From positions 1 through 64,000 of the forward strand of contig WTXI01000154.1 of NCBI GenBank assembly GCA_022376515.1: 64,000 nt of DNA, given 5' to 3'. The position numbers and the translations under genes are program-made. Origin of the DNA: Lactifluus volemus. Its lineage: Eukaryota; Basidiomycota; Agaricomycetes; Russulales; Russulaceae. Under the pieces are notes generated by a model. The model made no database searches, was not told the origin of the DNA, and saw only the letters and a list, made by a program, of their open reading frames with translations. Positions 20,585 through 34,800 of the stretch are shown here, one piece after another (within the stretch, counting starts at the first letter, position 1; the number at the start of each line of letters is the position of its first letter).

Positions 20585-23500
20585 ATGCAAACTACCTCAT
20601 TTCCACTCCAACTAACCAGTATGTGTCTTGATATCTCGCTGTCACAACTACTAAATCTCTCTTCCCTGCCAGTTCTCAGAGCACAGAACCTTCCACATAT
20701 CAAGACCATCTCTCGAAAGGAAAGTCGTTTTTATGTTACTGTGATCGCTGGGGCGAGAACTTGGCATACACGAGCTGTGCGGAGCATGGGGAATCATGTC
20801 GAGTGGAACGATGAGGTCGATGCTTTGTAAGTACTCTTATACTTTTGCCTCTATTCACCAACTGACTCTCCTGTAGTGCCTTACAACCACATTCTCGTGT
20901 TACAATATCTCTGTATGCAAAAAGAGCCATGCATAAAGACATCCTTGTTGGAACAAAGGAAATAGGCTGTGAATCTCAACGCGGTTCGTCTTTTTAGGAT
21001 TCTTATTCATGCGTCTGGCTGAGCATCCAACCTGTAGAGCTCAATATTGTTTTCGGCGGCGCCGATCGACATGGACACCTGACGGAGCAGGCCACACCCT
21101 ACATATCGATCACCATGTCAGCAAATCCGAGTTCGTCTGTGACTGCGTCAGACAACGCCACAAACCCAAGAATGGCAGATCTGGACAACCCTGTCGCTAA
21201 AGAAGGTACTACGCATTTTATTGATACCACGCGACCGACGGCAACTTCCACCGCCCTACCTTCTTCATCTCGGATGGGTACCGTTCCCATCGAGAGCGGT
21301 ACTCCTGTGGCACCGATGGTGGATAACCAGACGGAGATGTCACATACTCTGGATCGCGCTGGGGAAGCTTTGGATGCGGTAAAGACGTGGAAGACTACGG
21401 CTAATAGTATCAAATGGGTGATGGACACAGTGAGTCCAATCCTAAAAGTATGCTCAAAATATTTTTTCTCCCTACCCTTCGCTGACCTCATTCCGCTCCG
21501 CCCAGCTGAACCCCTATGCCAGCTTAGCATGGAGTCTGTTCTCAAAGATCCCCGAGGTATGTGCCCTTACTTTGTCGGAGGTCATGAAAGATTCACTCTT
21601 TTTTTGTCACTTCGCTACCAGACCTTGGTACACCAGTTTCAGCTTGACGATAATGTCCGGACACTACTTATCGCGATACGGGACGCGTTTGAATTTGCGA
21701 AGGACGCGGACGTTTTGACGAGCATTCGGCAGGGATCTACGCAGGCAAACATCCTCGAGGAGATGCTCCAGTGCGTCTCCGAATCAGCCGAGTTTATCGA
21801 ATCGTATGCGAAGGACGTGCAAGTCGGTACGTCGTCTTGACCATCTTCGTTTCTTGTTATTAACATTTGATTTCCAGGGAAACGAGTTTTAAGAATATCG
21901 GCGGCCAGCTTGACGACAAGGTCGAGACCTACCGCACCACGCTCATCCGACTACATAAAAAGTTCCTCACATATTCTAATGTCATCGCTGGGCTGCTGTC
22001 CTTCAGATACGAGATGATATGAGATCGCAGCTAACGAAAACGTCGAACCAGGCATTGGAATCTGGTGCGTGATTCTGGCAAATCGTCGGATCGTCCATCT
22101 GACAGGGTGAGCGTAGAGTTGAGGGCAATAATCGGAGAAGCGCCTGTTATAGGAGGCTGGCGATTCAACGATAGGAAGGGCTGTCATCCAGGCACTCGCC
22201 AAGATTTTTTGCACCACATCATTGAATGGACCGGGAATCCCAACTCTGAGCGTGGCCTCGTTCTCTTCGGTCAGGCAGGCACAGGAAAGTCCTCGATTGC
22301 GCATGAGGTCGCGCATCTCTTTGACAAGAAGTGTCTTGGTTCCTATGTCGCTTTTCGTCGAAAGGAGGAATCCATGGACGCCAAAGATGATGGTTATCAT
22401 CTATTCACAACGCTTGCTCGTGATCTCTGTGATCGTTATCCTTCGTTCAAACTCGCCCTCGGGGAGGCCGTTGTGGCAATTCGTCTTTTCGTAGCACCCG
22501 AGATTATCGGAGACTTTTTGAATGGCTCCTCCTTGAACCACTCAAGTACTACAACTCGATGGCACGATCCTTATCGTCATCGATGCGTTGGATGAGAGTG
22601 GCATCACGATCGGCAAAAATGGACTACATACATTCCTTGCCCAACATCTCATCGACCTCCCGCCAAACTTCCGCATCTTCATCACTTCGAGGCCGGAGCA
22701 TGGTATCGAACCTGCGTTCGCCAACGCGAAGTCTGTCCGTACCCTCTACATGAATGACGCCCAACTGGCTGCCGACACGGAGCAAGATATTGGGATTTAT
22801 CTCCAGAATGAGCTCCCGAGGAAGTTTTCAAAGAACATGGTCCAGATTACGAAGGGTGCAGAGGGCCTATTTCAGTGGGCTGCAGTTGCATCCGGATTCA
22901 TCAATAGCCCTGATAATCTCGGTGTCATCGTGAAAAAGCTCATACAGCGCCTGTTGGGACACTCTCGAGGTCGTACTGGAGGATTGTTGGATCATTTGTA
23001 CGAAGAAGTTCTCAAAGAATACTTCAAATCAGAGAAGCACAGTCACTATTTCGGTCCATCATGGGACAGCTTTTTGCTGCGATCGAGCCCCTCTCCATCC
23101 AGTCCTTAATTTCTTTGCGACGCCATGCACCCATTGATGATCCTGAGGATTTTGATCCTGTTCCTGTACTTGAAACTCTTCGTCGTCTTGGCTCGCTGTG
23201 AGCAACGTGACTTCATCGGATCATACGCGTCCCATCCTTCCTCTCCATACCTCATTCCGTGATTTTCTAACCAATAAGACGAACGATGTGTTCTATGTGG
23301 ACCTCTCCGATGCCCACCGACAGTTGGCACATTCCTGCCTTGGCTCAATGCTCGATAGTCTCAAATTCAACATCTGCAAACTCGAGTCGTCATATCTCGC
23401 CAACAGCGACGTCCCTGACCTTGAATCTCGAATCACCGAACACATTCCATCTGGACTATCTTACGCTGTGTTTACTGGGTCGACCATTTAGGACATTTTG

Positions 23501-25969
23501 GCTTCGACCAGGATATCTTCAAAAGGTCCGATCGCTCTTCGAGACAAAATTTCTGTTTTGGCTGGAAGTGCTTAGCATCAAGAGCCGTGTGGGCCCTGTT
23601 TCCCCAGTAGTATCATCGTGGTTGCAGCTTGAGGTAGGTACACCCCATAATTGAGTATGATATGTAATGACATTTGGGTAAAACAGCGTACTCAGCCAGA
23701 AGTGCAGGAATTGTTGGGATTGGTGCATGATGCGTCCGCATTTGTGCGGTATTTCGGAATGGCCGTGGCGAAGAGTGCTCCGCATATCTATGTGTCTGCC
23801 CTCCCTTTCACACCAACCTCTTCCCGCATCCGCAATCGATACCTTTCCCTGTTTCCTCACACATTGACCTTGGAACGTGGGGAGTTGTCTCATTGGCCAG
23901 CATTGGAAATGACGATTCATGCACATAGTGCCTGGGCTTGTCTATGGCATTTTCGCCGGACGGGCAACGGATCGCATCGGCCTCTGGAGATAGCACAATT
24001 TGCGTTTGGGATGCCACGACGGGAGAGATCGTAGCGGGCCCGTTTACTGGACACACCAGTTACGTCACTTCTGTTGCATTTTCGCCGGACGGCCAGCGCA
24101 TTGCATCGAGCTCGGGCGACTGCACGATTCGCGTGTGGGATGTCGCAACAGGACAAATCGTAACGGACCCATTTACTGGACATACAGCAGAGGTCCTTTC
24201 TGTTTCATTCTCCCCGGACGGGCGGCACGTCGCATCGGCCTCGCAGGATTGCACAATTCGCGTTTGGGATACCACAACGGGAGAAACCGTAGCGGGCCCG
24301 TTTACTGGACACACCGATTCGGTCGAATCTGTTGCATTCTCACCAGACGGGCGGTGTATTGCATCGGCCTCGAATGATAGAACGATATGCGTGTGGGATG
24401 CTGCAACAGGACAGATCGTAGCGGGTCCGTTTACTGGACACACCGATTGGGTTAGATCTGTTTCATTTTCGCCGGACGGACAGCGCATCGCATCGGCCTC
24501 GCATGACCACACAATCCGCGTTTGGGATATCACAACGGGAGAGGTCGTAGCAGGCCCATTTATTGGACACACCAGTTATGTCACAAGTGTTGCATTCTCG
24601 CCGGACGGGCAACATATCGCATCGGCCTCTCCGATCGCACGATTTGCTTGTGGGATGCCACAATGGGAGAGATAGCAGCAGGCCCGTTTACCGGACACAC
24701 CGATGATGTCAATTCTGTTGCATTCTCGCCGGATGGACAGCGCATTGCATCGGCCTCTTCGACGGCACGATTCGCGTGTGGGACGCCGCAGTAGGACAGA
24801 TCGTAGCTGATTCGTTTACTGGACACTCCGGTGGGGTCACATCTATTGCATTCTCGCCAGACGGACAGCGCATCGCATCAGGCTCGGATGATCACGTGAT
24901 TTGTATGTGGGATGCCGCGACAGGACAGATTGTAGCGGACCCGTTTACTGGACACACCGATCGGGTCAGATCTGTTGCATTCTCGCCGGACGGACAGCGC
25001 GTTGCATCGTGCTCAGCCGATGATACGACTCGTGTGTGGGATGCCGCAACAGGGCAAGTCGTAGCGGACCAGGATACTGATTGGGTCAACGCTGTTGCAT
25101 TCTCGCCGGACGGGCGGCACATTGCATCGGCTTATTTGATCGCACGATTCGCATTTGGGATGCCACAACAGGAAGGGTCGTAGCGGGCCCGTTTCTGGAC
25201 ACACTTACTGGGTCACATCTGTTGCATTCTCGCCGGACGGGCGGTGCATTGCATCATCCTCGGACGATTGTACGATTCGTGTGTGGGATGCTGCAACAGG
25301 GCAAGTCGTAGCGGGCCCGTTTGCTGGACACACCAAACCGGTCAACTCTGTTGCATTCTCGCCGGACGGACAGCGCCTCACATCGGCCTCAGACGATGCC
25401 ACGATTTGCGTGTGGGATATCACAACCGGACAGATCATAGTGGGCCCATTTACTGGACACACCGCTCCGGTCAGCTCTGCTGTATTCTCGCCGGACGGGA
25501 AGCGCATCGCGTCGGCCTCATACGATTGTACGATCGCATGTGGGATGCCGCAACAGGAGAGATGGTAGCGGGTCCGTTTGCTGGACACACCTCTTATGTC
25601 AATTCCGTTGCATTCTCTCCAGATGGGCAGCGAATCGCATCGGCCTCAAGTGATCACACGATTCGCATGTGGGAAGTTACAATAGGACAGGTTGGAGCGG
25701 GCCAATCTACTGGACACACCTCAGGGATCAGATCTGCGGAGGTTGTACCGAAAGATGCTGACAAAATCCTAGATCAGTCCCCGATCAATACTGATGGTTG
25801 GATATGTGGAGAAGAGAAAGGACTTTTTTTATGGATTCCCGAACTTCACAGGCGGCGTCTTTATACACCCAGGACTGTCTGGATCGCAGGTGGACATGAG
25901 ACGCGGCTTGATTTCTCAAAGTTTGCGTATGGATTAAATTGGGCTACAGTCTATGGTTACAATTCATAG
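20585..25969 (+). pseudogene. C2-NACHT-WD40 NLR, copy 3 (multiple one-base losses)
   Basis: The architecture matches copy 2: ATG 20585, C2 domain, linker, helical region, NACHT with GQAGTGKSS (about 22269-22295) and LIVIDALDES-type Walker B, 14 WD40 blades, tail ending at 25969. The sequence upstream of about 22470 splices cleanly. Beyond that, bases are missing near 22476, 22549, 22817, 22850, 23033, 23198, 23466, 23525, 23935, 24631, 24758, 25133, 25195 and 25533, with a larger loss near 25071 (GGACC..GATACTG, part of a GPFTGH linker). Many of these are columns where the sister copies disagree (for example ATTA[G/A]CGAAG reads ATTACGAAG here). If those bases are restored the protein would be a full receptor with its own blade residues; as written it is not translatable. 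Confidence 0.85.
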
Positions 25970-26342
25970 AAATAGAATCGGTGTACACTTTTGATTTATT
26001 TTTCTGTAGTCATTCCCTCTATCGGATACTAATAAATAATCGCGGACAGTCAGGTTAAAGACTGATGAATCAATTTGAGGGTGTGTTTGCCGAGACTCAC
26101 GTGCCTGGCACCGGTAACGTGACAGTCATGTGACTATTGTGCCTTAAAGAGAGGTCCTCGACAAGAAAGAAAAGTTAAAAACGGTTTTTCGGGACTTGTA
26201 AGCAGTTGAAAGGTGCACAGAAGCGATCGAATTATTTGTAGGATTGCTGATCTCGGCGCGAGAACCAGCAGAGTAGAATGTTATTTTCGATTGCTGTGCT
26301 GCTCTGAACTAAAGAACAACGAAACGTTACACATCAAGCGAA

Positions 26343-28587
26343 TCATACCATTGCCTCGTCAAAGGGGTCTTCCCAGTCCTCCAACCAAGCCTTGACAAAC
26401 TCAACCATCTCACTATGAATTTGCCCAATTTTCTTGGGTTCCTTCTCGCCCTTCCTGAGCCCGTTCTCGTCCCAGTGGTGGACACCACCTAGCAGCATGT
26501 CATTCCACAGTTTTATCTCACCAAGTGAAAAAACTAGGACACACCAGGAATAATTTTGAATGGCCTAACCACTGTGTCCTCACGTTCCTCCGCACCACCG
26601 TAAGTACTATGTGGCGTGTATGGGCGCCACGGATCAACTGCGAACCCATCCATAGTCAGCATCGCCGGACCCGTTCAAGAAAGGGGTAGAACGACTGAAT
26701 ATACATACCTTCACCGTCAATAAATGCTAACCTATCAGCTGCAATGTGGTAATCGCCTAGCACGTTCACGGCAGTGACATTTGGCAGCGGAGGCACTTTG
26801 TAGTATTCTCCCGGTGGGAATGCCTGAATACATATCTTGTGCTCATAGTCGATGTCCAATAGGCGCGAAATAATAGTAGGGGTGCCAACTGGTGGCGCGG
26901 TCTACAAATGGATGTCAGCATGGGCGGTGATGTGGTGATGCGAAGACATACGGTCAAGTAGCCCCATTGTGTGCAGTACTGGAACACCCACGGGCGCCAG
27001 TCTTCACTGAGATCTGTGATCTGATATTTTGAATCTTCGTTTGTCCCAAAGCAATCTTCCACAGTCAAACCCATATCTTGTGGGCAGAGTACGACAATGT
27101 TCTTCGCGGTCACAAAAGCTTTGTGATTCAAGATGCATAAGGGTAAGGTATGCGTACCTCTCGGATCCACTTGGCGTAATTTAAAGAGCGATGTTAGCTT
27201 TCAGTCCTCTCCCAGGAGCACCGTACGCTCCGTGTCTTTCAGGGTCGGCGTGTCGCCGTTCAGTGTCGCACAGAACTGATCGAATGTCGTCGAGCTAACA
27301 GCAGGATCCCAGTTCTGATCCTCCACGTGCTCAGCGGATACTGTTCCAGCAGCACATTAGTTCCGCCTATCTTATGAAGCAGGTCCGAGACATACCTCGA
27401 GCACCGAGACAAAGTCCTTATCTGATTCCAGCTCGCTGAGGCCAAACAGGCTTTTCAGTCGGCCGCGCAGGGGGCCGATTTTGAGAAGCGAATCAATCAT
27501 GCTGATGCTATTCACGAGGTTGGATGAACAAATTGGGTCCGCGGCGAGCCGGATGACGTCCATGTACTCCCAATTCATGAGCACAGCGTGCGTCACCGCT
27601 GGGGGCGGGAGGAGGTTTAGTATCGTTTGTGAAGAATGATTGAAAAAAAAGGTGCGCACCACTCGACGCAATAGCACCAAACACGAGATCAGGATACAGC
27701 ACTCGCATGTGAGCTGCCCGTGCTCCTGCATATGACCCCTACAAAACTCGACATTAACAACGGGATGACCACCATCACAGGACGCGGAGAGGGCACACGA
27801 ACACCATAGTATATCCATGGTGTCTTTCGGGCCGTAAGGTTCTCGTGATGTTCTCGAATTTGACATTGCGCATAAAATTGGCCGAGTCTTCGAGTGCTTG
27901 CTCGTTGTTGAGCCACCTACAGCACCGCATGATGGGGAATAAGCTGGATCAATATAAGAGCGCGCGGAGGGGTCGACATGGCATGAGGCGGCGAGGACAA
28001 GCGCACCTTAGGGAATCAGTCGAAAAGTTTTGGACACCCACAGACTTGCCTGGACCAAATCCCGGTCGCACGTCAGCGCATGAAAAGTCTAGGCTCAATC
28101 CAGGGATACACGTACCATAATATCTATGCTCTAGCACAACTGCGATGCCGCCTGTCGCACGTGCCAAAATATCCCCAACACCTGTGTCCAAGAACGGCAG
28201 ACGGTCCTCCCCTTAGTCTCGCCCCCATCGATAACGATGACCGGTGAGCCATGACGTGGTTTATAGTGTCGTGTGTTGACCCAGAAACGTTGTTGAAACG
28301 TCGCGTCGGTGGTGTTGTCAAAGTGATCGAGTGGCTGGGTGAACGTCTGAACGGAGAACTCGGATGCCGCGACGGCGACAACGAGTGGTGCTTGTAATGT
28401 GCTGGCATGCGCCGGCACCTCAGCCCCTTGATCGGGATGCGAGGTTATGCCAGCAGCGCGTCGATGGAGATTTTGAAAGTTGACCCCCTGTGCATTATGG
28501 AGGACGTGCTCGTGAAGGGCATTGCTGCCCCCGTACCGACGAGCACGACAATAAGAGATATCCAAATGTGTGGAAAGCCCACACCAT
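26343..28587 (-). pseudogene. S28 serine peptidase copy 3 (frameshifted)
   Basis: The ten-exon S28 plan is recognisable from ATG 28587 to a stop at 26343. One-base losses relative to the intact copy occur near 28570 and 28530 (exon 1), 28213, 27939, 27846 (CTCGTGATG where sisters have CTCGT[C/T]GATG), 27330 and 27185. Intact stretches include THAVLMNWEYMDVIRLAADP, IVVLCPQDMGLTVEDCFGT and VNVLGDYHIAADRLAFIDGE. The 3' tail matches the WLEDWEDPFDEA form rather than the shortened tail of copy 2. Confidence 0.8.
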
Positions 28588-29400
28588 ACGGTGTGGCCGA
28601 GAGAGAAGAGAACGACACCCTCATGAAGGTAAATACTGTACTCCGGGCGGGGTCCTCCGACGATCCCACGGGTTCAATTCCTTAGCGCCAGGGCTCATAT
28701 AAACGCCCATTAAGCTCAAAAGTTGAATAGATTTATTTCACAACGGCATTTATAGAACGTAACGATTTGATTCCACCGAATTGATGGCCTATATCTGCTA
28801 ATGTTGCTCCGCCTTATACTGCGGCCGTGACTAGACTTCAATTGGGGGCATGGCAAGTGGAGAGAATCATATCGAACAAACATCCCATATATGCTAATAC
28901 GAGTTACTTGGCACAGCTTTCAACGTCGCGGGCCACAGGGATGGTGCAAGTACAGCGATCTCGTTACGACGAGTTGGTGTCGAAATCAAGTTACAGTATC
29001 AGTGTATGCTGTCGCCTAAATGTAGATTACATTTTATTGAGCTAACAGTTTGATTGATCGCAAAGCAAAGAGAAGACCAGAGGTCAGCGTCTACACCGTA
29101 CTAAGCGCCCAGTTTCTACCGCTGAGCGGTTGCGATACCCTCCCAATTTCCTACTTCCTCAATTCTTAATGTTTGTCAGGGACTCCTCGGAAATCGCTAG
29201 CATACTGTTAGGCTTGTTTCTTAGGCCGCATAGCCTGAAGGCATAGATGAAGCACAGCTTCCGCAAGTATTAACTATTTAAGCTCTATATCGGAGACGAG
29301 CAAAGTCAACCTGCCCATCTAAATACTTGTGGCTATCGCACCATCCCCCAGCAAAATTATTGAAGTTTTAGAGGCATGTCGTGCGTACCATCCCCAACAT

Positions 29401-30411
29401 CTATACACCTTGCTCGAGGATACAAAAGTCGACTGGCGTGCCCTCAGCTTCGTGTATGCTGCACGGGCCTAAAACACCAATCGAGGTGTTGTTCGTCGTG
29501 AGTTCCTTGTCCTGCTGCAGCATCTCGCGGAGCGCGTGCAACCAGGGGGAATCAATCTTCCAAACTGCCACAAAAACGTTCGGTTCCGGGACAAATGAAA
29601 CACTTTTCGGTAAGATGATGGTCACAAAAGGAAGGTGAAGGAATACGGTACCATCAGCATAAGACTCAAAATGCTTCTCGAAATACGTCTTAACGCTTTG
29701 GCTACGGCTGCCGATTGCGACGGCAAGGTAAGTTACTGTCACTTGGCCATGCGCTTGGTGAGAACTTGTATATGTGTGGTCCAGTGTGGTCTAGCCTGAT
29801 GACCAGGACGCCGACACCGTATGGACGTCGGCCATATTCCTGTGTGTCCACTTGGGCCCCTGCGTGGTTGATCAATACATACATCAGTTGCCACAAAAAA
29901 AACCGTGAATTCAGAAAAATGGTGAAACACACTGTCAGGGATGACCGACACGAGACGGTTTACGGGACGGGCTGGTTGAAGACTATCGTGGATGCCATGG
30001 CCTGCTGGCGCATAAAGTTCCTAAACTTTGAGATGAGATCGTTTGGGTCTGTGGGTGGGACTTAATGTGAGAAATATAGAACGACGAAGGAGTACACGTG
30101 CATCCGAGGTTAGGCCTGCGATCGCAATGCCGACGTGATCGTCGATGCGGAACATCATTTGCTGGTACGAGGCGGCTGCTGAGCGCTGGAAAACGTAGGT
30201 GTGAACCGAAGGAATGAGACGAAGCGCTGCTGCTGCTATGGGCATGACATCGTACACACTTTGAGAGAAAGGAGGATCGCATGGTTTTCGAGCGCAGACC
30301 GACTGCTCCCGATCCCTGCTTGACGGAGTGCATACTCTACTTGATGTAATCTGCCTGGGGCGAGAAGACGATGTTGTCAGAGTCGGTAGGTGTTATGACG
30401 GAAAGGATGAG
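29401..30411 (-). pseudogene. Proteasome alpha-1 (PSMA1/Pre5) pseudogene, copy 3
   Basis: This copy keeps the cleanest middle section: RSAAASYQQMMFRIDDHVG then IAIAGLTSDARVL without the stop seen in copy 1. It also shows [20 protein letters not shown] and [20 protein letters not shown]. The shared lesion after QVEYAL remains, a base is missing in PVPVNRL (CCCGTCCCGTAAACCG), and the residues expected between FSPSG and the SIGARSQS motif are replaced by unrelated ones. It ends at a TAG at 29401. Confidence 0.8.
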
Positions 30412-30689
30412 GGTAGCGCAAAAGTTTCAATCTCGACAGACGCCGCGCGTCCAATTGAAGTTGACGCGTCTTACTTGAATTCATATTCATTTATTAGTCT
30501 CAGTCCTATTCTCACGTATCCAAACTCCTCTGGATATCCTAACCACTATATAAATCACAAGAGGCCGCTGTATACCGCGTGATGTGCAAATCTAGAAATG
30601 TTGATGGTGATGGTTTGAACCGCTCGTTTCGCGCGAATTCGAGTTGGCCCGTAACCAGGCCATCATATTCAACTTCATGTCGAGTGGAG

Positions 30690-31123
30690 CGAATGGCTGA
30701 GCGTGGAGAAGATCAGCGAACGGGCAGCAGGCGGGTCGTCAGTGAGGCACCGTTTTTGTTCAAGTATCCTCTTCCTGACTGTGCTTTCATTTCACAGGTT
30801 TTTCCCTTGTCGATTGTGCGCTACAGCACCTTCGCGGACAAATCCCATCCCATTTTCTATCACAATTTGGTCGACATCATCTACCTTTCATCCGGCCTGT
30901 CCAATGCCCTCCTTTTCTCGAGAACGCGTCCGTTCATGCTCCCGCATGACATACCGATCCCCGGCACAACAACAGAGACGACTCGCGCATCGTTACCATC
31001 GAGGCCTCGCTCTGCGAAAGTTTAAATGAAGTAGCCAGGGCCAGAGACTCGGATCATTCGGACTCCCGCGCTGCGAGTCTCCAGGTGATTACAGGCCAGG
31101 GGCTGACCCTGGGAGTGAAATGA
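30690..31123 (+). pseudogene. 7TM-like fragment, copy 3
   Basis: Same fragment as in the other units, with the helix DIIYLSSGLSNALLF and TRPFMLPHD, stop at 31121-31123. Here one T is lost in the AATTTTGG run (AATTTGG), which by itself joins the two frames and gives HPIFYHNLVDIIYLSS in one open frame; further losses downstream (CTCGCGCATCG) break it again. Confidence 0.33.
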
Positions 31124-31876
31124 GTGTTCAAGGGCCAAAAGCCTTGTCTGAGGAGAAATTGGGTGTACAGTACGAGTTGACGAATGGATCACTGGCATCG
31201 CATCCCTAGACGTCGGATGGTCTCCTTGGACATTCATTAAGTTATTACATGCTGTACATTACACATCTACCACTGTATTAAAGTGTGCTGTGATGGACGC
31301 TCCCAAGATTTAGCACATTAATCATGGGGGGCAGGCACGCTCATATAGAACGCCTTGGCTGTAGCGGCAGTGGGATGTGGGTTTTATGATGGGCTGTGGA
31401 GTACACCATGTGTGAGCTAGACAAAGAGAGTCGAAATAAAGGGAAAACTAAGGGATCTGCGATAACATTGGTGTGGACAAGATTCGCAAAGCAAGAAACG
31501 CAAAAAGAGGTAAAAATAATCGAGATCCGTAGGTCCACCACTTTGAGATAGCGTAGTGCAGGGCCATACTAATCGCCTTCTCTATATCGTTCTAATTTTA
31601 GATGCACCCCAAGCGGGTGGCCTTATTAATAAACAAAAGTTTGCACAGTAATTCGTTTGGGTATGAATCATTACCATTTAGGTCTATGTGGCGGCTGCCT
31701 CGAGGCGATACTCAACCTCTCATCGATCTCATCCTTATCGATCTCTTCTGTAGCCACCAACTCGCAATTCGTATGCAAAATTCTCTCTCTTCCGATGTCC
31801 CTCTTTTAACCATTTATACAGCCCGAGTCCTTTAACATCTAGAATAACCGACCTCAGCCGCACTCCAGTCACCGAT

Positions 31877-34800
31877 ATGCAATCTACTCATTCCCACTCC
31901 AACTAACCAGTATGTGTCTTGATATCTCGCTGTCACAAGTACTAAATCTCTCTTCTCTGCCAGTCCTCAGAGCACAGAACCTCCACATATCAAGACTATC
32001 TCTCGAAAGGAACGTCGTTTCTATGTTACTGTGACCGCTGGGGCGAGAACTTGGCATACACGAGCTGTGCGGAGCATGGGGAATCATGTGGAGTGGAACG
32101 AGGAGGTCGATGCTTTGTAAGTACTCTTATACTTTTGCCTCTATTCACCAACTGAATCTCCTGTAGTGCCTTACAACCACATTCTCGTGTTACAATATCT
32201 CTGTATGCAAAAAGAGCCATGCAGAAAGACATCCTTGTTGGAACACAGGAAATAGGCTGTGAATCTCAACGCGGTTCGTCTTTTTAGGATTCTTGTTCGT
32301 GCGTCTGGCTGAGCATCCAACCTGTAGAGCTCAATATTGTTTTCGGCGGCACTGATCGACATGGACACCTGACAGAGCAGGCCACACCCTACATAACGAT
32401 CACCATCTCAGCAAATCCGAGTTCGTCTGTGACTGCGTCAGACCACGCCCCAAACCCAAGAATGGCAGATCTGGACAACCCTGTCGCTGAAGAAGGTACT
32501 GCCCATTCTATTCATACCACGCGACCGACGGCAACTTCCACCGCCCTACCTTCTTCATCTCGGATGGGTACCGTTCCATCGAGAGCGGTACTCCTGTGGG
32601 ATCGATGGCGGACAACCAGACGGAGATGTCACATACTCTGGATCGCGCTGGGGAAGCTTTGGATGCGGTAAAAACGTGGAAGACTACCGCTAATAGTATC
32701 AAATGGGTGATGGACACAGTGAGTCCAATTCTAAAAGTATGCACAAAATATGTCTTCTCCCTACCCTTTGTTAACCTCATTCCGTCCCAGCTGAACCCCT
32801 ATGCCAGCTTAGCATGGAGTCTGTTCTCAAAGATCCCCGAGGTATGTGTCCTTACTTTGTCGGAGGCCATGGAGGATCATTCATTTTTTTTTGTGACTTC
32901 GCTACCAGACCTTGGTACACCAGTTCCAGCTTGACGATAATGTCCGGACACTACTTATCGCGATACGGGACGCGTTTGAATTTGCGAAGGACGTGGACGT
33001 TTTGACGAGCATTCGGCAGGGATCTACACAGGCAAAAGTCCTCGAGGAGATGCTGCAGTGTGTCTCCGAATCTGCCGAATTTATCGAATCGTATGCGAAG
33101 GACGTGCAAGTCGGTACGTCGTCTTGACCATTTTCGTTTCTTATTATTAACATGTGATTTCCAGGGAAACGAGTTTTAAGAATATCGGCGGCCAGCTTGA
33201 CGACAAAGTCGAACCTACCGCACCACGCTCATCCGACTGCATAAAAAGTTCCTCACATATTCTAATGTCATCGCTGGGGCTGCTGTCCTTCAGATACGAG
33301 ATGATATGAGAGCGCAGCTAACGAAAACGTCGAACCAGGCATTGGAATCTGGTGCGTAACTCTGGCAAATCGTCGGATCGTCCATCTGACAGGGCGAGCG
33401 TAGAATTGAGGGCAATAATCGGAGAACGCCTGTTATAGGAGGGTGGCGATTCAACGATAGGAAGGGCTGTCATCCAGGCACTCGCCAAGATTTTTTGCAC
33501 CACATCATTGAATGGGTCGGGAATCCCGATCTGAACGTGGCCTCGTCCTCTTCGGCCAGGCAGGCACGGAAAGTCCTCGATTGCACATGAGGTCGCGCAT
33601 CTCTTCGACAAGAAGTGTCTTGGTTCCTATGTCGCTTTTCGTCGAAAGGAGGAATCCATAGACGCCAAAGATGATGGTTATCATCTATTCACAACGCTTG
33701 CTCGTGATCTCTGCGATCGTTATCCTTCGTTCAAACTCGCCCTCGGGGAGGCCGTTGTGGACAATTCATCTTTTCGTAGCACCCGGGATTATCGTAGACT
33801 TTTTGAATGGTTCCTCCTTGAACCACTCAAGTACCTACAACTCGATGGCACGATCCTTATCGTCATCGATGCGTTGGATGAGAGTGGCATCACGATCGGC
33901 AAAAATGGACTACATACATTCCTTGCCCAACATCTCAATGACCTCCCGCCAAACTTCCGCATATTCATCACTTCGAGGCCGGAGCATGGATCGAACCTGC
34001 GTTCGCCAACGCGAAGTCTGTCCGTACCCTCTACATGAATGACGCCCAAATGGCCGCCGACACGGAGCGCGATATTGGGATTTATCTCCAGAATGAGCTC
34101 CCCGAGGAAGTTTTCAAAGAACATGGTGACAGATTAGCGAAGGGGTCAGAGGGCCTGTTTCAGTGGGCTGCAGTTGCATCCGGATTCATCAATAGCCCTG
34201 ATAATCTCGGCGTCATCGTGAAAAGGCTCATTCAGCGCCTGTTGGGACACTCTCGAGGTCATGGTGGAGGTCTGTTGGATCATTTGTACGAAGAAGTTCT
34301 CAAGAATACTTCAAATCAGAGGAAGCGCAGACACTATTTCGGTCCATCATGGGACATCTTTTTGCTGCGATCGAGCCCCTCTCCATCCAGTCCTTAATTT
34401 CATTGCGACGGCATGCACCCATTGATGATCCTGAGGATTTCGATCCTGTTCCTGTACTTGAAACACTTCGTCGTCTGGGCTCGCTGCTGAGCAACGTGAC
34501 TTCATCGGATCATACGCGTCCCATCCTTCCTCTCCATACCTCATTCCGTGATTTTCTAACCAATAGGACGAACGATGTGTTTTATGTGGACCTCGCCACG
34601 CCCACCGACAGTTGGCACATTCCTGCCTTGGCTTAATGCTAAATTGCCTCAAATTCAACATCTGCAAACTCGAGTCGTCATATCTCGCGAACAGCGACGT
34701 CCCTGACCTTGAATCTCGAATCGCCGAACACATTCCATCTGGACTATCATACGCGTGTGTTTACTGGGTCGATCATTTAGGCCATTTTGGCTTCGACCAG